A stretch of DNA of 64,000 bases, from NCBI RefSeq assembly GCF_014653175.1, contig NZ_BNAG01000002.1, positions 186,001-250,000 on the forward strand, read 5' to 3'. Under the pieces are notes generated by a model. It made no database searches and had not been told where the DNA came from. It was given only the letters and a program-made list of their open reading frames with translations. Below, piece by piece: positions 9,052-16,442 of this stretch. The position numbers and the translations under genes are program-made. The stretch is from Roseivirga thermotolerans (lineage in GTDB: Bacteria; Bacteroidota; Bacteroidia; Cytophagales; Cyclobacteriaceae). Within the stretch, counting starts at the first letter, position 1. Each line of letters begins with the position of its first letter.

Positions 9052-10134
9052 TTAACTGGATCCTGTAGCTGTCGGTAGAGCACCCGCCCCTGCTCCTGCA
9101 CCAGCACCCGCCATAGCCGGTGTTGGTGCCCCTACCATAGGGGCAGCTGCGGCTGGCATGGCAGAAGCACCGGCTGCCGGAGGGGCAAGCGTAAGAGTAC
9201 CCATAGCATCAGGATCATAAGTGGCCTGTACTTGTTCAATGATCTGCCGAATCACGGGCAACATGGAGTTGTAGTCGTAAGACGCACCTCCTGACTTTAG
9301 TCGGTGAAGTTCTTTATGTAGTTCGGAAAGCGAACCCCTACCACCCCGCTGTCTTTCACCCACTCCAGCATCCATTAGGTTTATGCTGGCCGTTTGTAGA
9401 CCTCCAAGTCCTTTATTTACCATGTGTTCTTTATTTACATCGTCTGTGATAATGTTATTGATTAGGCCAACTAATGCCGGATGCGCTACAGCAATTTCGT
9501 GCAGTACTTCCTGAAATTTAGAGCGAAACTTAGGGCCAACTCTTCCATACCTGCTTCTGGCAGCAGCATCACGGGTTGAAGCCAGACACCGATCCCATGC
9601 CTCCCTTAAAACCGGATTAACTCTGAACGATAATTCACCAAACTCTTCGTAGAGGTTCTTTATGGCAGCTTTAGTTTCTTCATCGATATGTCCGTTTAAA
9701 CTCTTCACCCTGTCTGCCAGTGCGGCCGTTTTAGCCGCAAAGCTTGATGCATCTCCCAGGGTTCCTTCCTGAACTTCATGAAGTGCCTCCAGTGCATCCT
9801 TCAATATAGTTTGATTGTCGGTTGTTATCGCTGTTCTGGCTCCATGTGCGGTGCTGAACATCATCTGCTTTACAGAAAGTTGAGGAGACACTGCTTTATT
9901 TACAAGTGGGCGGTTGGCCCTATTGTTGCCCCATTGCTCAGCTTTGACCAGTTTACTGTATTTATGTGAAGCAAGCTGTACCAGACCCGATGAAAGCAGT
10001 GCGGCTCGTGAATCTTTATTTAGAGCAAGTTGGGCAGGCCTGGTCTGATTTTGAATGGCTCTTGAGGGAGTACGGCTCGAATCTTGACTAGGATTACTGA
10101 CTTTTTGGTATTTGTGCACATATCTTAATGTCAA
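9052..10134 (-). CDS. Hypothetical protein with Ala/Gly/Pro-rich C-terminal tail
   Basis: I do not recognise this 360-residue protein. Residues 1-100 are basic and Ser/Gln/Asn-rich and look disordered. Residues ~105-310 are largely helical (around ALEALHEVQEGTLGDASSF and PVLREAWDRCLAST), and the last ~50 are low-complexity Ala, Pro and Gly ending in a GAGAGAGAG run. It has no signal peptide or membrane helix. The start is uncertain: the frame opens at TTG 10134 with a stop just upstream, and a GTG five codons in is also possible; no ATG occurs before residue ~90. It is divergent from the histidine operon and has no co-directional partner. A disordered N-terminus plus helical bundle would suit a cargo or effector of a contractile injection system, but that is speculation. 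Confidence 0.65.
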   Translation of the reverse strand: MTLRYVHKYQKVSNPSQDSSRTPSRAIQNQTRPAQLALNKDSRAALLSSGLVQLASHKYSKLVKAEQWGNNRANRPLVNKAVSPQLSVKQMMFSTAHGARTAITTDNQTILKDALEALHEVQEGTLGDASSFAAKTAALADRVKSLNGHIDEETKAAIKNLYEEFGELSFRVNPVLREAWDRCLASTRDAAARSRYGRVGPKFRSKFQEVLHEIAVAHPALVGLINNIITDDVNKEHMVNKGLGGLQTASINLMDAGVGERQRGGRGSLSELHKELHRLKSGGASYDYNSMLPVIRQIIEQVQATYDPDAMGTLTLAPPAAGASAMPAAAAPMVGAPTPAMAGAGAGAGAGALPTATGSS

Positions 10135-10159
10135 ATTTCAGAAAAGGTTACCATGCGAA

Positions 10160-10189
10160 TTTGAAATGTGCATTGGTTCACTATCTTTG
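10160..10189 (+). promoter_or_regulatory. Bacteroidota-type sigma-A promoter of the histidine operon
   Basis: A -33 element TTTG (10160-10163) and a -7 element TATCTTTG (10182-10189, consensus TAnnTTTG) are separated by 18 bases, as in primary-sigma promoters of Bacteroidota. Transcription would start near 10195, immediately before the His-rich leader peptide, leaving about 150 untranslated bases before hisG. Confidence 0.65.
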
Positions 10190-10196
10190 CAGCGCA

Positions 10197-10250
10197 ATGC
10201 AAATGATTCTCGCACATTTCCACGCTCATCATTTCCACCATCTCTCTTGA
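10197..10250 (+). CDS. Putative his operon leader peptide (attenuator), six His codons
   Basis: A 17-codon frame, MQMILAHFHAHHFHHLS and TGA, lies between the promoter and hisG. Six of nine consecutive codons are His (CAT or CAC), far above chance and typical of leader peptides that sense charged tRNA-His. A short self-complementary stretch (ATCTCTCT at 10240-10247 with AGAGAGAT at 10250-10257) covers the end of the frame, where a ribosome stalled on the His codons would interfere with folding. The second ATG (10203) may be the true start. I do not see a textbook GC-rich terminator with a T-tract between here and hisG, so the mechanism could be an unusual terminator, a pausing or anti-sequestering structure, or Rho. 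The gene it controls and the codon content make the assignment fairly convincing. Confidence 0.7.
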   Translation: MQMILAHFHAHHFHHLS

Positions 10251-10344
10251 GAGAGATATTGCAACCCCCTATGTGGCCTACGCGGTCGCTTCCCTTTCCA
10301 GTTTTCTTTAATCATTTTCTAAACTTACCAGTTGAATAATTCAG

Positions 10345-11205
10345 ATGGAGAATATATTACGAATAGCTATTCAAAAGAAAGGCCGCCTGAGCGATGACTC
10401 CTTAAAACTAATCAAAGAGTGTGGCATAAAAGTGAATAACGGTACCGGCAAACTAAAAGCCGATGCAACCAACTTCCCGATGGAATTTCTCTTTTTAAGA
10501 GACGATGATATTCCCGGATATGTGCAGGACGGTATTGCCGATATTGGCATTGTAGGAGCTAATGAAGCCGAAGAAAAAAACAAAGAGGTAACCTGGGTAA
10601 AGCACTTGGGGTTCTCAAAGTGTAGGCTCTCTTTGGCCATCGATAAAAATGAGGAGTATAACGGTGTGCAGGATTTTGCAGGCAAAAGCCTGGCTACATC
10701 GTACCCCAAAATTCTGGGCGACTTTCTAAAAGCTCAAGGTGTTGAGGCCGATATACATGAAATCAGCGGTTCGGTAGAAATAGCACCAAGCATAGGTTTG
10801 GCCTATGGTATTTGCGACATAGTGAGCTCCGGATCTACCCTGCTTAGCAATGGGCTAAAAGAGGTAGAAGTGATTTACAAGTCGGAGGCTGTATTACTGG
10901 CTACACCAAACCTGGCTCCCGAAAAGCAGGCCATCCTCGATCGGCTGATATTTCGGATCAACTCTGTTCAGGCAGCCAAAAACAACAAGTACATTCTGCT
11001 CAATGCACCCAATAATAAGGTGCAGGAAATCATTAAGATTTTGCCGGGTATGAAGAGCCCAACAGTATTGCCCCTGGCTATGGAAGGGTGGAGTTCAGTG
11101 CACACTGTAATTCAGGAAGACGATTTTTGGCAGATTATAGAAGACCTTAAATCAGCAGGAGCAGAAGGTATTTTGGTGGTGCCAATTGAAAAGATGATCC
11201 AATGA
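10345..11205 (+). CDS. hisG: ATP phosphoribosyltransferase (long form)
   Basis: The enzyme catalyses the first step of histidine synthesis, joining ATP and PRPP to form phosphoribosyl-ATP. The 286 residues start MENILRIAIQKKGRLSDDSL and include the phosphate-binding signature around GSVEIAPSIGLAYGICDIVSSG. The length and the ~75-residue C-terminal extension (around NKVQEIIKILPGMKSPTVLPL) identify the long, hexameric form with the ACT-like domain that binds histidine for feedback inhibition; it needs no HisZ. It is the first structural gene of the operon and overlaps hisD by 4 bases (ATGA). Upstream lie a promoter at 10160-10189 and a His-rich leader peptide. Confidence 0.97.
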   Translation: MENILRIAIQKKGRLSDDSLKLIKECGIKVNNGTGKLKADATNFPMEFLFLRDDDIPGYVQDGIADIGIVGANEAEEKNKEVTWVKHLGFSKCRLSLAIDKNEEYNGVQDFAGKSLATSYPKILGDFLKAQGVEADIHEISGSVEIAPSIGLAYGICDIVSSGSTLLSNGLKEVEVIYKSEAVLLATPNLAPEKQAILDRLIFRINSVQAAKNNKYILLNAPNNKVQEIIKILPGMKSPTVLPLAMEGWSSVHTVIQEDDFWQIIEDLKSAGAEGILVVPIEKMIQ

Positions 11206-12488
11206 AAGTCTTTATAAATCCGGATAAGTCTTCATGGTCTCAGTTACTCAAGCGTCCTACAATGGACTTGGAGGAAATAGAGCAAAAAGTAAGACCGGTA
11301 ATGGAGATGGTAAAGCAGAAGGGAGACTCTGCCCTTCGGCAACTTACCCGACAATTCGATGGAGTAGATGTAGAAGATTTTCAAGTGCCTGAGTCGGAGT
11401 TTGAAGAAGCCGAAAAACTGGTTGACTCTCAACTGAAAACAGCCATACTCACTGCCAAATCTAACATTGAAGCGTTTCACAAGGCTCAGGAACAACCCGA
11501 GCTGGTGGTAGAAACAATGCAGGGAGTGAAATGCTACCGCAGGTCGGTAGGTATTGAGAAGGTGGGGCTTTATATACCCGGTGGAACAGCCCCATTGTTT
11601 TCAACGGTTTTAATGCTCGCAGTTCCGGCCAGACTAGCCGGTTGTCGGGAGATAGTGCTGTGCACTCCACCCAACAAAGAAGGAAAGGTTCACCCGGCCA
11701 TTTTATACACCGCCAGGGTAGTGGGTATATCCAGAGTTTTTAAGGTGGGAGGTGCACAAGCCATTGCCGCGCTTACTTTTGGTACAGAAACCATACCTCA
11801 GGTATACAAAATTTTTGGCCCCGGCAATCAATACGTTACCGCTGCCAAGCAATTATCTACGCGCTTCGGTTTGGCAATAGATATGCCTGCCGGGCCATCA
11901 GAAGTAGCGATTTATGCCGATGGTACGGCAAGTCCTGAGTTTGTTGCGGCCGACTTGCTTTCACAGGCCGAACATGGGTCAGACTCCCAGGTGGTTTTGG
12001 TGGCCAATTCTCAAGCCATGATACAACAGGTTCAAAAGGCCATAGAAACACAACTGGCTGCACTACCCAGGGCGGGTGTGGCTAGTCAGGCCTTGAAAAA
12101 TAGTGTGGCCATAGTTTTAAACGAAAACGAAGCCATTGAACTGCTCAATGAATACGGAGCAGAACACTTGATACTGAGTGTGAGCGAACCATGGAGAATT
12201 GCTAACCAGATAGTTAATGCAGGTTCCGTGTTTCTGGGCCATTTGACCCCCGAATCGGCCGGAGATTATGCCTCAGGAACGAATCACACCTTGCCCACGA
12301 ATGGCTATGCTAAAATGTACAGTGGTGTTTCACTCGATAGTTTCGTGAAGAAAATAACCTATCAGGAGATTAGCCCTGAAGGATTGAAAGTGCTTGGTCC
12401 GGTGGTTGAAAAAATGGCCGAAGCTGAAGAACTTCAGGCACACAAGAATGCTGTAACCGTAAGACTTAACGCGCTGAGAGATGTTTGA
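11202..12488 (+). CDS. hisD: Histidinol dehydrogenase
   Basis: This zinc enzyme performs the last two oxidations, L-histidinol to L-histidine with two NAD+. The 428-residue length is normal. Family signatures include VGLYIPGGTAPLFSTVLML, the nucleotide-binding stretch VGGAQAIAALTFGTETIP, and DLLSQAEHGSDSQVVLV, which holds the conserved Gln and His that ligate zinc. The later HTLPTNGYAKMYSGVS motif is also present. It overlaps hisG by 4 bases and hisC by 8, indicating tight translational coupling. Confidence 0.97.
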   Translation: MKVFINPDKSSWSQLLKRPTMDLEEIEQKVRPVMEMVKQKGDSALRQLTRQFDGVDVEDFQVPESEFEEAEKLVDSQLKTAILTAKSNIEAFHKAQEQPELVVETMQGVKCYRRSVGIEKVGLYIPGGTAPLFSTVLMLAVPARLAGCREIVLCTPPNKEGKVHPAILYTARVVGISRVFKVGGAQAIAALTFGTETIPQVYKIFGPGNQYVTAAKQLSTRFGLAIDMPAGPSEVAIYADGTASPEFVAADLLSQAEHGSDSQVVLVANSQAMIQQVQKAIETQLAALPRAGVASQALKNSVAIVLNENEAIELLNEYGAEHLILSVSEPWRIANQIVNAGSVFLGHLTPESAGDYASGTNHTLPTNGYAKMYSGVSLDSFVKKITYQEISPEGLKVLGPVVEKMAEAEELQAHKNAVTVRLNALRDV

Positions 12489-13530
12489 CCCAAACGATTT
12501 ATTAAGGCCTCACTTGAAGCAACTGGTGCCTTATTCATCGGCAAGAGATGACTATAAAGGGAGTGAGGGAATATTTTTAGACGCCAATGAAAACCCTTTA
12601 GGTTCCATAACGGAAGATAACTGGAACCGCTACCCCGATCCGTATCAGTACGCTCTCAAAACACGGTTGGCAGAAATCAAGGCCGTTAGTCCTGATCAAA
12701 TTTTTCTGGGAAATGGGAGCGATGAACCTATCGATTTGCTATTTAGGGCGTTTTGTGAACCACAGAAAGATAAGGTGATTATCAATCCGCCCACCTACGG
12801 CATGTACAAGGTAAGTGCAGATATTAACAATGTGCAGGTTAAAGAGGTGCTACTTACCAATCAGTATGACCTGGACATTCAGGAATTACTTTCTATCATT
12901 GAGCCCGACACAAAACTAATTTGGATTTGCTCGCCTAATAACCCAACAGGAAACGATGTGAGCCTTGAGAAAATAGAGATTGTGCTAAAGGCTTTCAAAG
13001 GCATAGTGGTGGTAGATGAGGCCTATATAGACTTTGCGAAGAGGCCTTCATTCATTCATCGACTTAGGGAGTTTCCCAACCTTGTAGTGCTGCAAACCAT
13101 GAGTAAAGCCTGGGGCTTGGCTTCATTGAGGTTGGGAATGGCTTTTGCTTCTCCCGAAATTGTGGGTATACTGAATAAGATAAAACCTCCTTACAACCTC
13201 AGTGGGCTGACTCAAAAAACCGTTATAGGAGCACTCAATAATCTGGAAAAGAAGGATCAAATGGTTGCGCAGATTCTTGCAAACAGGGAGATACTGAAAA
13301 CCGAGTTGGAAAAGCTGCCTATAGTGAAGAGGGTGTATCGTTCAGATGCAAACTTCTTTCTGGTGAAAATTAATGAAGCACGAGAGGTGTACTTGAAATT
13401 GATTGACCAACAGGTGATTTTGAGAGACCGGTCTAAAGTGGTTTTATGCGAAGAAGGGATTCGGATAACCATTGGCACCCAAGAAGAGAATAAAAAGCTG
13501 ATTGAAGAATTAAAGAAGTTGTCAAACTAA
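12481..13530 (+). CDS. hisC: Histidinol-phosphate aminotransferase
   Basis: This PLP enzyme of fold type I converts imidazole-acetol phosphate and glutamate to histidinol phosphate. The 349 residues include [10 protein letters not shown] near residue 35, the [11 protein letters not shown] motif near 150, [10 protein letters not shown] near 180 that contacts PLP, and the Schiff-base lysine at about K209 in [14 protein letters not shown]. The start overlaps the end of hisD by 8 bases. A 55-base gap with a small hairpin separates it from hisB. Confidence 0.97.
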   Translation: MFDPNDLLRPHLKQLVPYSSARDDYKGSEGIFLDANENPLGSITEDNWNRYPDPYQYALKTRLAEIKAVSPDQIFLGNGSDEPIDLLFRAFCEPQKDKVIINPPTYGMYKVSADINNVQVKEVLLTNQYDLDIQELLSIIEPDTKLIWICSPNNPTGNDVSLEKIEIVLKAFKGIVVVDEAYIDFAKRPSFIHRLREFPNLVVLQTMSKAWGLASLRLGMAFASPEIVGILNKIKPPYNLSGLTQKTVIGALNNLEKKDQMVAQILANREILKTELEKLPIVKRVYRSDANFFLVKINEAREVYLKLIDQQVILRDRSKVVLCEEGIRITIGTQEENKKLIEELKKLSN

Positions 13531-13542
13531 TCCTCATGGCAA

Positions 13543-13560
13543 GCCTGTCTGTAGGCAGGC
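13543..13560. repeat. Short hairpin, GCCTGtC/GgCAGGC type
   Basis: The hisC-hisB gap holds an 18-base near-palindrome, GCCTGTCTGTAGGCAGGC. Similar CAGGCAGG-rich palindromes occur inside the repeats at 15701 and 36655, so this may be a fragment of the same dispersed family. Without a T-tract it is unlikely to be a strong terminator; it might tune the hisC/hisB ratio. Confidence 0.45.
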
Positions 13561-13585
13561 CTGCAATGATGTTGAAAAACCAACC

Positions 13586-14683
13586 ATGAAAAAAGTATTA
13601 TTTATCGATAGAGACGGAACCATTATTGTGGAGCCGCCCACCGACTTTCAGATAGACTCTTTGGAGAAACTGGAGTTTTTACCGGGAGCTATTTCTAACC
13701 TTAGAAAAATAGCCGAACAGCTCGATTATGAACTGGTAATGGTTACTAATCAAGATGGTTTAGGAACCGATTCTTTTCCAGAAGAAACATTTTGGCCTGC
13801 TCACAATAAAATGCTGAAGACCTTGGCGAATGAAGGAGTTGTGTTCGATGAAATCTGTATCGACCGCACTTTTGAACATGAAAACGCACCTACCAGGAAA
13901 CCTGGCACGGCATTGCTAACCAGGTATTTAGAGGGAGATTATGATTTGTCCAATTCCTATGTGTTAGGAGATAGAAAAACCGACATTCAACTGGCCGAAA
14001 ACCTTGGCGCAAAGGCCATTTTCATCTCTCAAGAGAAAGACGAAAGAGCTGTGTTGTCTACAACAAGTTGGGATGAAATTTACAAGTTCCTTCGTTTACC
14101 CGACCGGAAAGCCGTGGTGCAGCGCACCACAAAAGAAACAGATGTGCTGGTAGAATTGAACCTTGACGGTCAGGGGGCTTGCGATAATCAAACCGGACTT
14201 GGCTTTTTCGATCATATGCTCGACCAGTTGGGTAAACACTCCGGTGCCGATCTTAAAGTGCATGTAAAGGGAGACTTGCACATAGACGAACACCATACCA
14301 TTGAAGATACGGCTCTCGCATTGGGAGAAGCTTACTTGAAAGCCCTTGGTGATAAGAAAGGAATAAACCGCTATGGTTTTCTACTTCCGATGGATGAAGC
14401 CTTAGCTCAGGTGGCGATAGATTTTAGTGGAAGGCCTTGGCTGGTATGGGACGCTAAGTTTAGCCGAGAAAAGGTGGGAGATATGCCCACCGAAATGTTT
14501 ATGCACTTCTTTAAATCATTTTCAGATACATCTAGAAGCAACCTCAATATAAAGGTGGAAGGAGAAAATGAGCATCATAAAATTGAAGCGATTTTCAAGG
14601 CATTCGCCAAAGCCATTAAGATGGCCGTGCAGCGCAATGAAAATGAACTCGATAAACTTCCTTCAACAAAAGGGACTTTGTAA
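13586..14683 (+). CDS. hisB: Bifunctional histidinol-phosphatase / imidazoleglycerol-phosphate dehydratase
   Basis: This is a 365-residue fusion. The first ~165 residues are a HAD-family phosphatase with nucleophile and acid DRDGT at residues 8-12 and the downstream [15 protein letters not shown] motif; it removes phosphate from histidinol phosphate. From about residue 170 the protein is an IGP dehydratase, with the metal-binding clusters [31 protein letters not shown] and [17 protein letters not shown]. It is the last recognisable his gene here. The hisH, hisA, hisF and hisI genes that often follow are absent from the window. Confidence 0.96.
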   Translation: MKKVLFIDRDGTIIVEPPTDFQIDSLEKLEFLPGAISNLRKIAEQLDYELVMVTNQDGLGTDSFPEETFWPAHNKMLKTLANEGVVFDEICIDRTFEHENAPTRKPGTALLTRYLEGDYDLSNSYVLGDRKTDIQLAENLGAKAIFISQEKDERAVLSTTSWDEIYKFLRLPDRKAVVQRTTKETDVLVELNLDGQGACDNQTGLGFFDHMLDQLGKHSGADLKVHVKGDLHIDEHHTIEDTALALGEAYLKALGDKKGINRYGFLLPMDEALAQVAIDFSGRPWLVWDAKFSREKVGDMPTEMFMHFFKSFSDTSRSNLNIKVEGENEHHKIEAIFKAFAKAIKMAVQRNENELDKLPSTKGTL

Positions 14684-14706
14684 TTTGGCCGGTCAATTCT
14701 AAATCC

Positions 14707-15636
14707 ATGCGGAATTTTTTTTTATTTCTTTCCTTGTCATTGAGTATTCAGGTCTGTGCTCAGGAAAATCTCGACTGGTGGGATGCATTGCACAACTATC
14801 CCAATGCTGCAGGGCCATTCAGAAACCGGTACCAGAATATTTCGCCTGGTTTTTTAGGCCCCAATGCCTTGAGAGTGCCTGTCTTGTACAATGGTAAAAT
14901 AGATAATGAGTTTTGGTTCGATGCCGGAGGCGATTTTCACCGTGGTGGTGGCGATAAGACCAATAATTTTTTCCTGGCTACCAATCTGCCATTGGCAAAA
15001 AACAGGGTTATGCTCTTTGCCAGTAGTATTCCACGCGAATCTTGGGTGGTGTCTGAAGCTACACGAGATCTAAGAAGAATGACAGCCTTTGATGGGAAGG
15101 GAAGAAATACAGGCGATATCATAGGAGGGTTCATATTCAGGGTTTTCGATGAAGATCAATCAGGCTTTCTCAACGTAACTTTCCGTACTCAATTTAAGAG
15201 TACCACAGGAGGTAATTTAGTCAATGCCCGATTCTCCGATCATGGTATGCTCAACTGGGATGCCCAGTTTAGCAAAACCCTTTGGAACAACGAGCAATCG
15301 TCTTTTTTACTCAAATGGATGCTCGGATTTCTCACCTGGCAAACGAATCAGAACGGACTGCCCAATGGTTCCAGCAATTTACAGAACGATGCTCCACTGT
15401 ACGGAATAGGAGGTGAATTTAGCTACGGAAACTGGTTGATTGGCTCAGACATATCGGGCTACCATGGTTACATTGGCAATAGAGATTACCCACTTTTTTG
15501 GCGAAACCAGGTCCTTTACAGGCACAGAGACTTTGGTCTCAGAATGGAGTATAACCATGGTCTTAAGGCGTGGGATTGGAACACCTTTTCTTTTGGTGTT
15601 CGGTATTATGTGGGCAAGGCCTTTGATGATCATTAG
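14707..15636 (+). CDS. Predicted outer-membrane beta-barrel protein, function unknown
   Basis: This is a 309-residue exported protein with signal peptide MRNFFLFLSLSLSIQVCAQ. After cleavage the sequence alternates hydrophobic and polar residues in aromatic-rich strands (for example RVMLFASSIPRESWVV, GFLNVTFRTQFKS, FLLKWMLGFLTWQ) and ends with a strand like those that close an outer-membrane barrel (FSFGVRYYVG). I do not recognise a named family. It begins 23 bases after hisB, so it could be co-transcribed with the his operon, but nothing in its sequence suggests a role in histidine metabolism. A hairpin repeat follows 65 bases downstream. Confidence 0.75.
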   Translation: MRNFFLFLSLSLSIQVCAQENLDWWDALHNYPNAAGPFRNRYQNISPGFLGPNALRVPVLYNGKIDNEFWFDAGGDFHRGGGDKTNNFFLATNLPLAKNRVMLFASSIPRESWVVSEATRDLRRMTAFDGKGRNTGDIIGGFIFRVFDEDQSGFLNVTFRTQFKSTTGGNLVNARFSDHGMLNWDAQFSKTLWNNEQSSFLLKWMLGFLTWQTNQNGLPNGSSNLQNDAPLYGIGGEFSYGNWLIGSDISGYHGYIGNRDYPLFWRNQVLYRHRDFGLRMEYNHGLKAWDWNTFSFGVRYYVGKAFDDH

Positions 15637-15700
15637 CCACAGATTATGATCGCAGGTTTTGTGAAATAGCAGGCACCTTTAATGGCCTGAAACAGAAACC

Positions 15701-15868
15701 AGGTTATCTCAAAAGCTTTAAAGCTTGTCATTCTGAGTTTGTCTACCAACAGATAGGTCCATTTTAGAATCTATAAGTTCGATAATCAGCACTATGAAGA
15801 CCCTGAACTTGCCTGCCTTTGCCACAGGCAAGTTCAGGGTGAGGCTGACCTGGTTTTTGAGTAGCCTC
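15701..15868. repeat. Dispersed intergenic hairpin repeat, copy A
   Basis: This ~168-base element is clearly homologous to 36655-36826: shared blocks include TCTCAAAAGCTT, AGAATCTATAAGTTC and AGCACTATGAAG in the same order. Its ends are imperfect inverted repeats (AGGTTATCTCAAAA and TTTTTGAGTAGCCT). Inside is a perfect 15-bp stem, CCCTGAACTTGCCTG at 15801-15815 with its complement at 15825-15839. It has no coding capacity, so it is probably a non-autonomous mobile element or REP-like repeat that can also act as a terminator. Confidence 0.75.
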
Positions 15869-15883
15869 GTTTTTTAATTCTAC

Positions 15884-15996
15884 TTATGCCTGGTTGCCAC
15901 CGGTCGTCAGTTGCTTCGTCACGGCCGTACCAATTAAGGCTTCTAGGGGTGTTCCCCTCCATTTTCACCATTTATACAATAGACTTTCGGATTAGG
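15884..15996 (-). pseudogene. Decayed C-terminal fragment of an SPFH-family gene
   Basis: The minus strand reads as a near match to the last ~30 codons of the SPFH gene at 19113-20477. The block GGTGAAAATGGAGG-GGAACACCCC is shared with one G missing, which shifts the frame; correcting it gives GTPLEALIGTAVTKQLTTGGN, against GTPLEALIGAAMTKQLTTNTGGN in the intact gene. The match fades upstream of about 15996, and a TAA stop is at 15884-15886. It looks like the remnant of a paralogous copy, cut short and frameshifted, beside the repeat at 15701-15868. Confidence 0.65.
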
Positions 15997-16080
15997 TTAT
16001 GTTTTGTGACAGCCCACTACATTTTTTAAATAGTTTGGTAACCTTCACTAGGTTGGATGAGTATTATCTAGGAAATTTGA

Positions 16081-16101
16081 ATATATAATTTTCTTATATA
16101 T
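16081..16101 (+). promoter_or_regulatory. Palindromic PadR operator overlapping the padR start codon
   Basis: ATATATAA (16081-16088) and its exact complement TTATATAT (16094-16101) are separated by five bases, and the right arm overlaps the ATG of the following padR gene. A perfect 8-bp inverted repeat at this position is the expected form of an autoregulatory operator for a dimeric PadR repressor. It differs from the direct-repeat site of the first padR gene. Confidence 0.6.
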
Positions 16102-16441
16102 GATTACATCTAATGAACTGCTAAGAGGAACACTTCGAACCATAGTGCTTAAGCTCCTCTATGAATATGGCCGAATGTACGGCTATGAGATCACTCAAAG
16201 GGTAAAGGAGCTGTCAGGCGGAGAAATTCAACTCACCTTTGGAGCCTTATACCCAACCCTTCACAAGCTTGAAAAAGAGGGTGTTCTCACGACTACTTCT
16301 GAGGTGGTTGATCATCGCTCCAGGAAGTACTATGAGTTAACCAAGGTTGGTGAGGCCACGGCTTCAACGAAGATTGAAGAATACTTTGCCTTTATTGGCA
16401 ATATGGATAAGATCATGTCTGCTCAATCTAAAATTGCCTGA
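16100..16441 (+). CDS. PadR family transcriptional regulator
   Basis: This is a 113-residue winged-helix protein. The PadR signature is clear: LRTIVLKLLYEYGRMYGYEI, FGALYPTLHKLEKEGVL for the recognition helix, and the wing HRSRKYYELTKVG. A short C-terminal helix for dimerisation follows. It sits one base upstream of the start of an FtsX/MacB-like permease gene and very probably represses the pair. A palindrome overlaps its start codon. It is only distantly similar to the PadR protein at 7022-7342, which has a different N-terminus and operator. Confidence 0.92.
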   Translation: MITSNELLRGTLRTIVLKLLYEYGRMYGYEITQRVKELSGGEIQLTFGALYPTLHKLEKEGVLTTTSEVVDHRSRKYYELTKVGEATASTKIEEYFAFIGNMDKIMSAQSKIA

Positions 16442-16442
16442 T

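Noticed and set aside
10112-10339. Plus-strand open frame of 75 codons before hisG
   Set aside because: It is in a different frame from the His-rich leader, starts inside the divergent gene and has no protein-like pattern.
16347-16442. Upstream extension of the second permease gene
   Set aside because: It overlaps the padR gene in another frame; the ATG at 16443, one base after the padR stop, fits an operon start.
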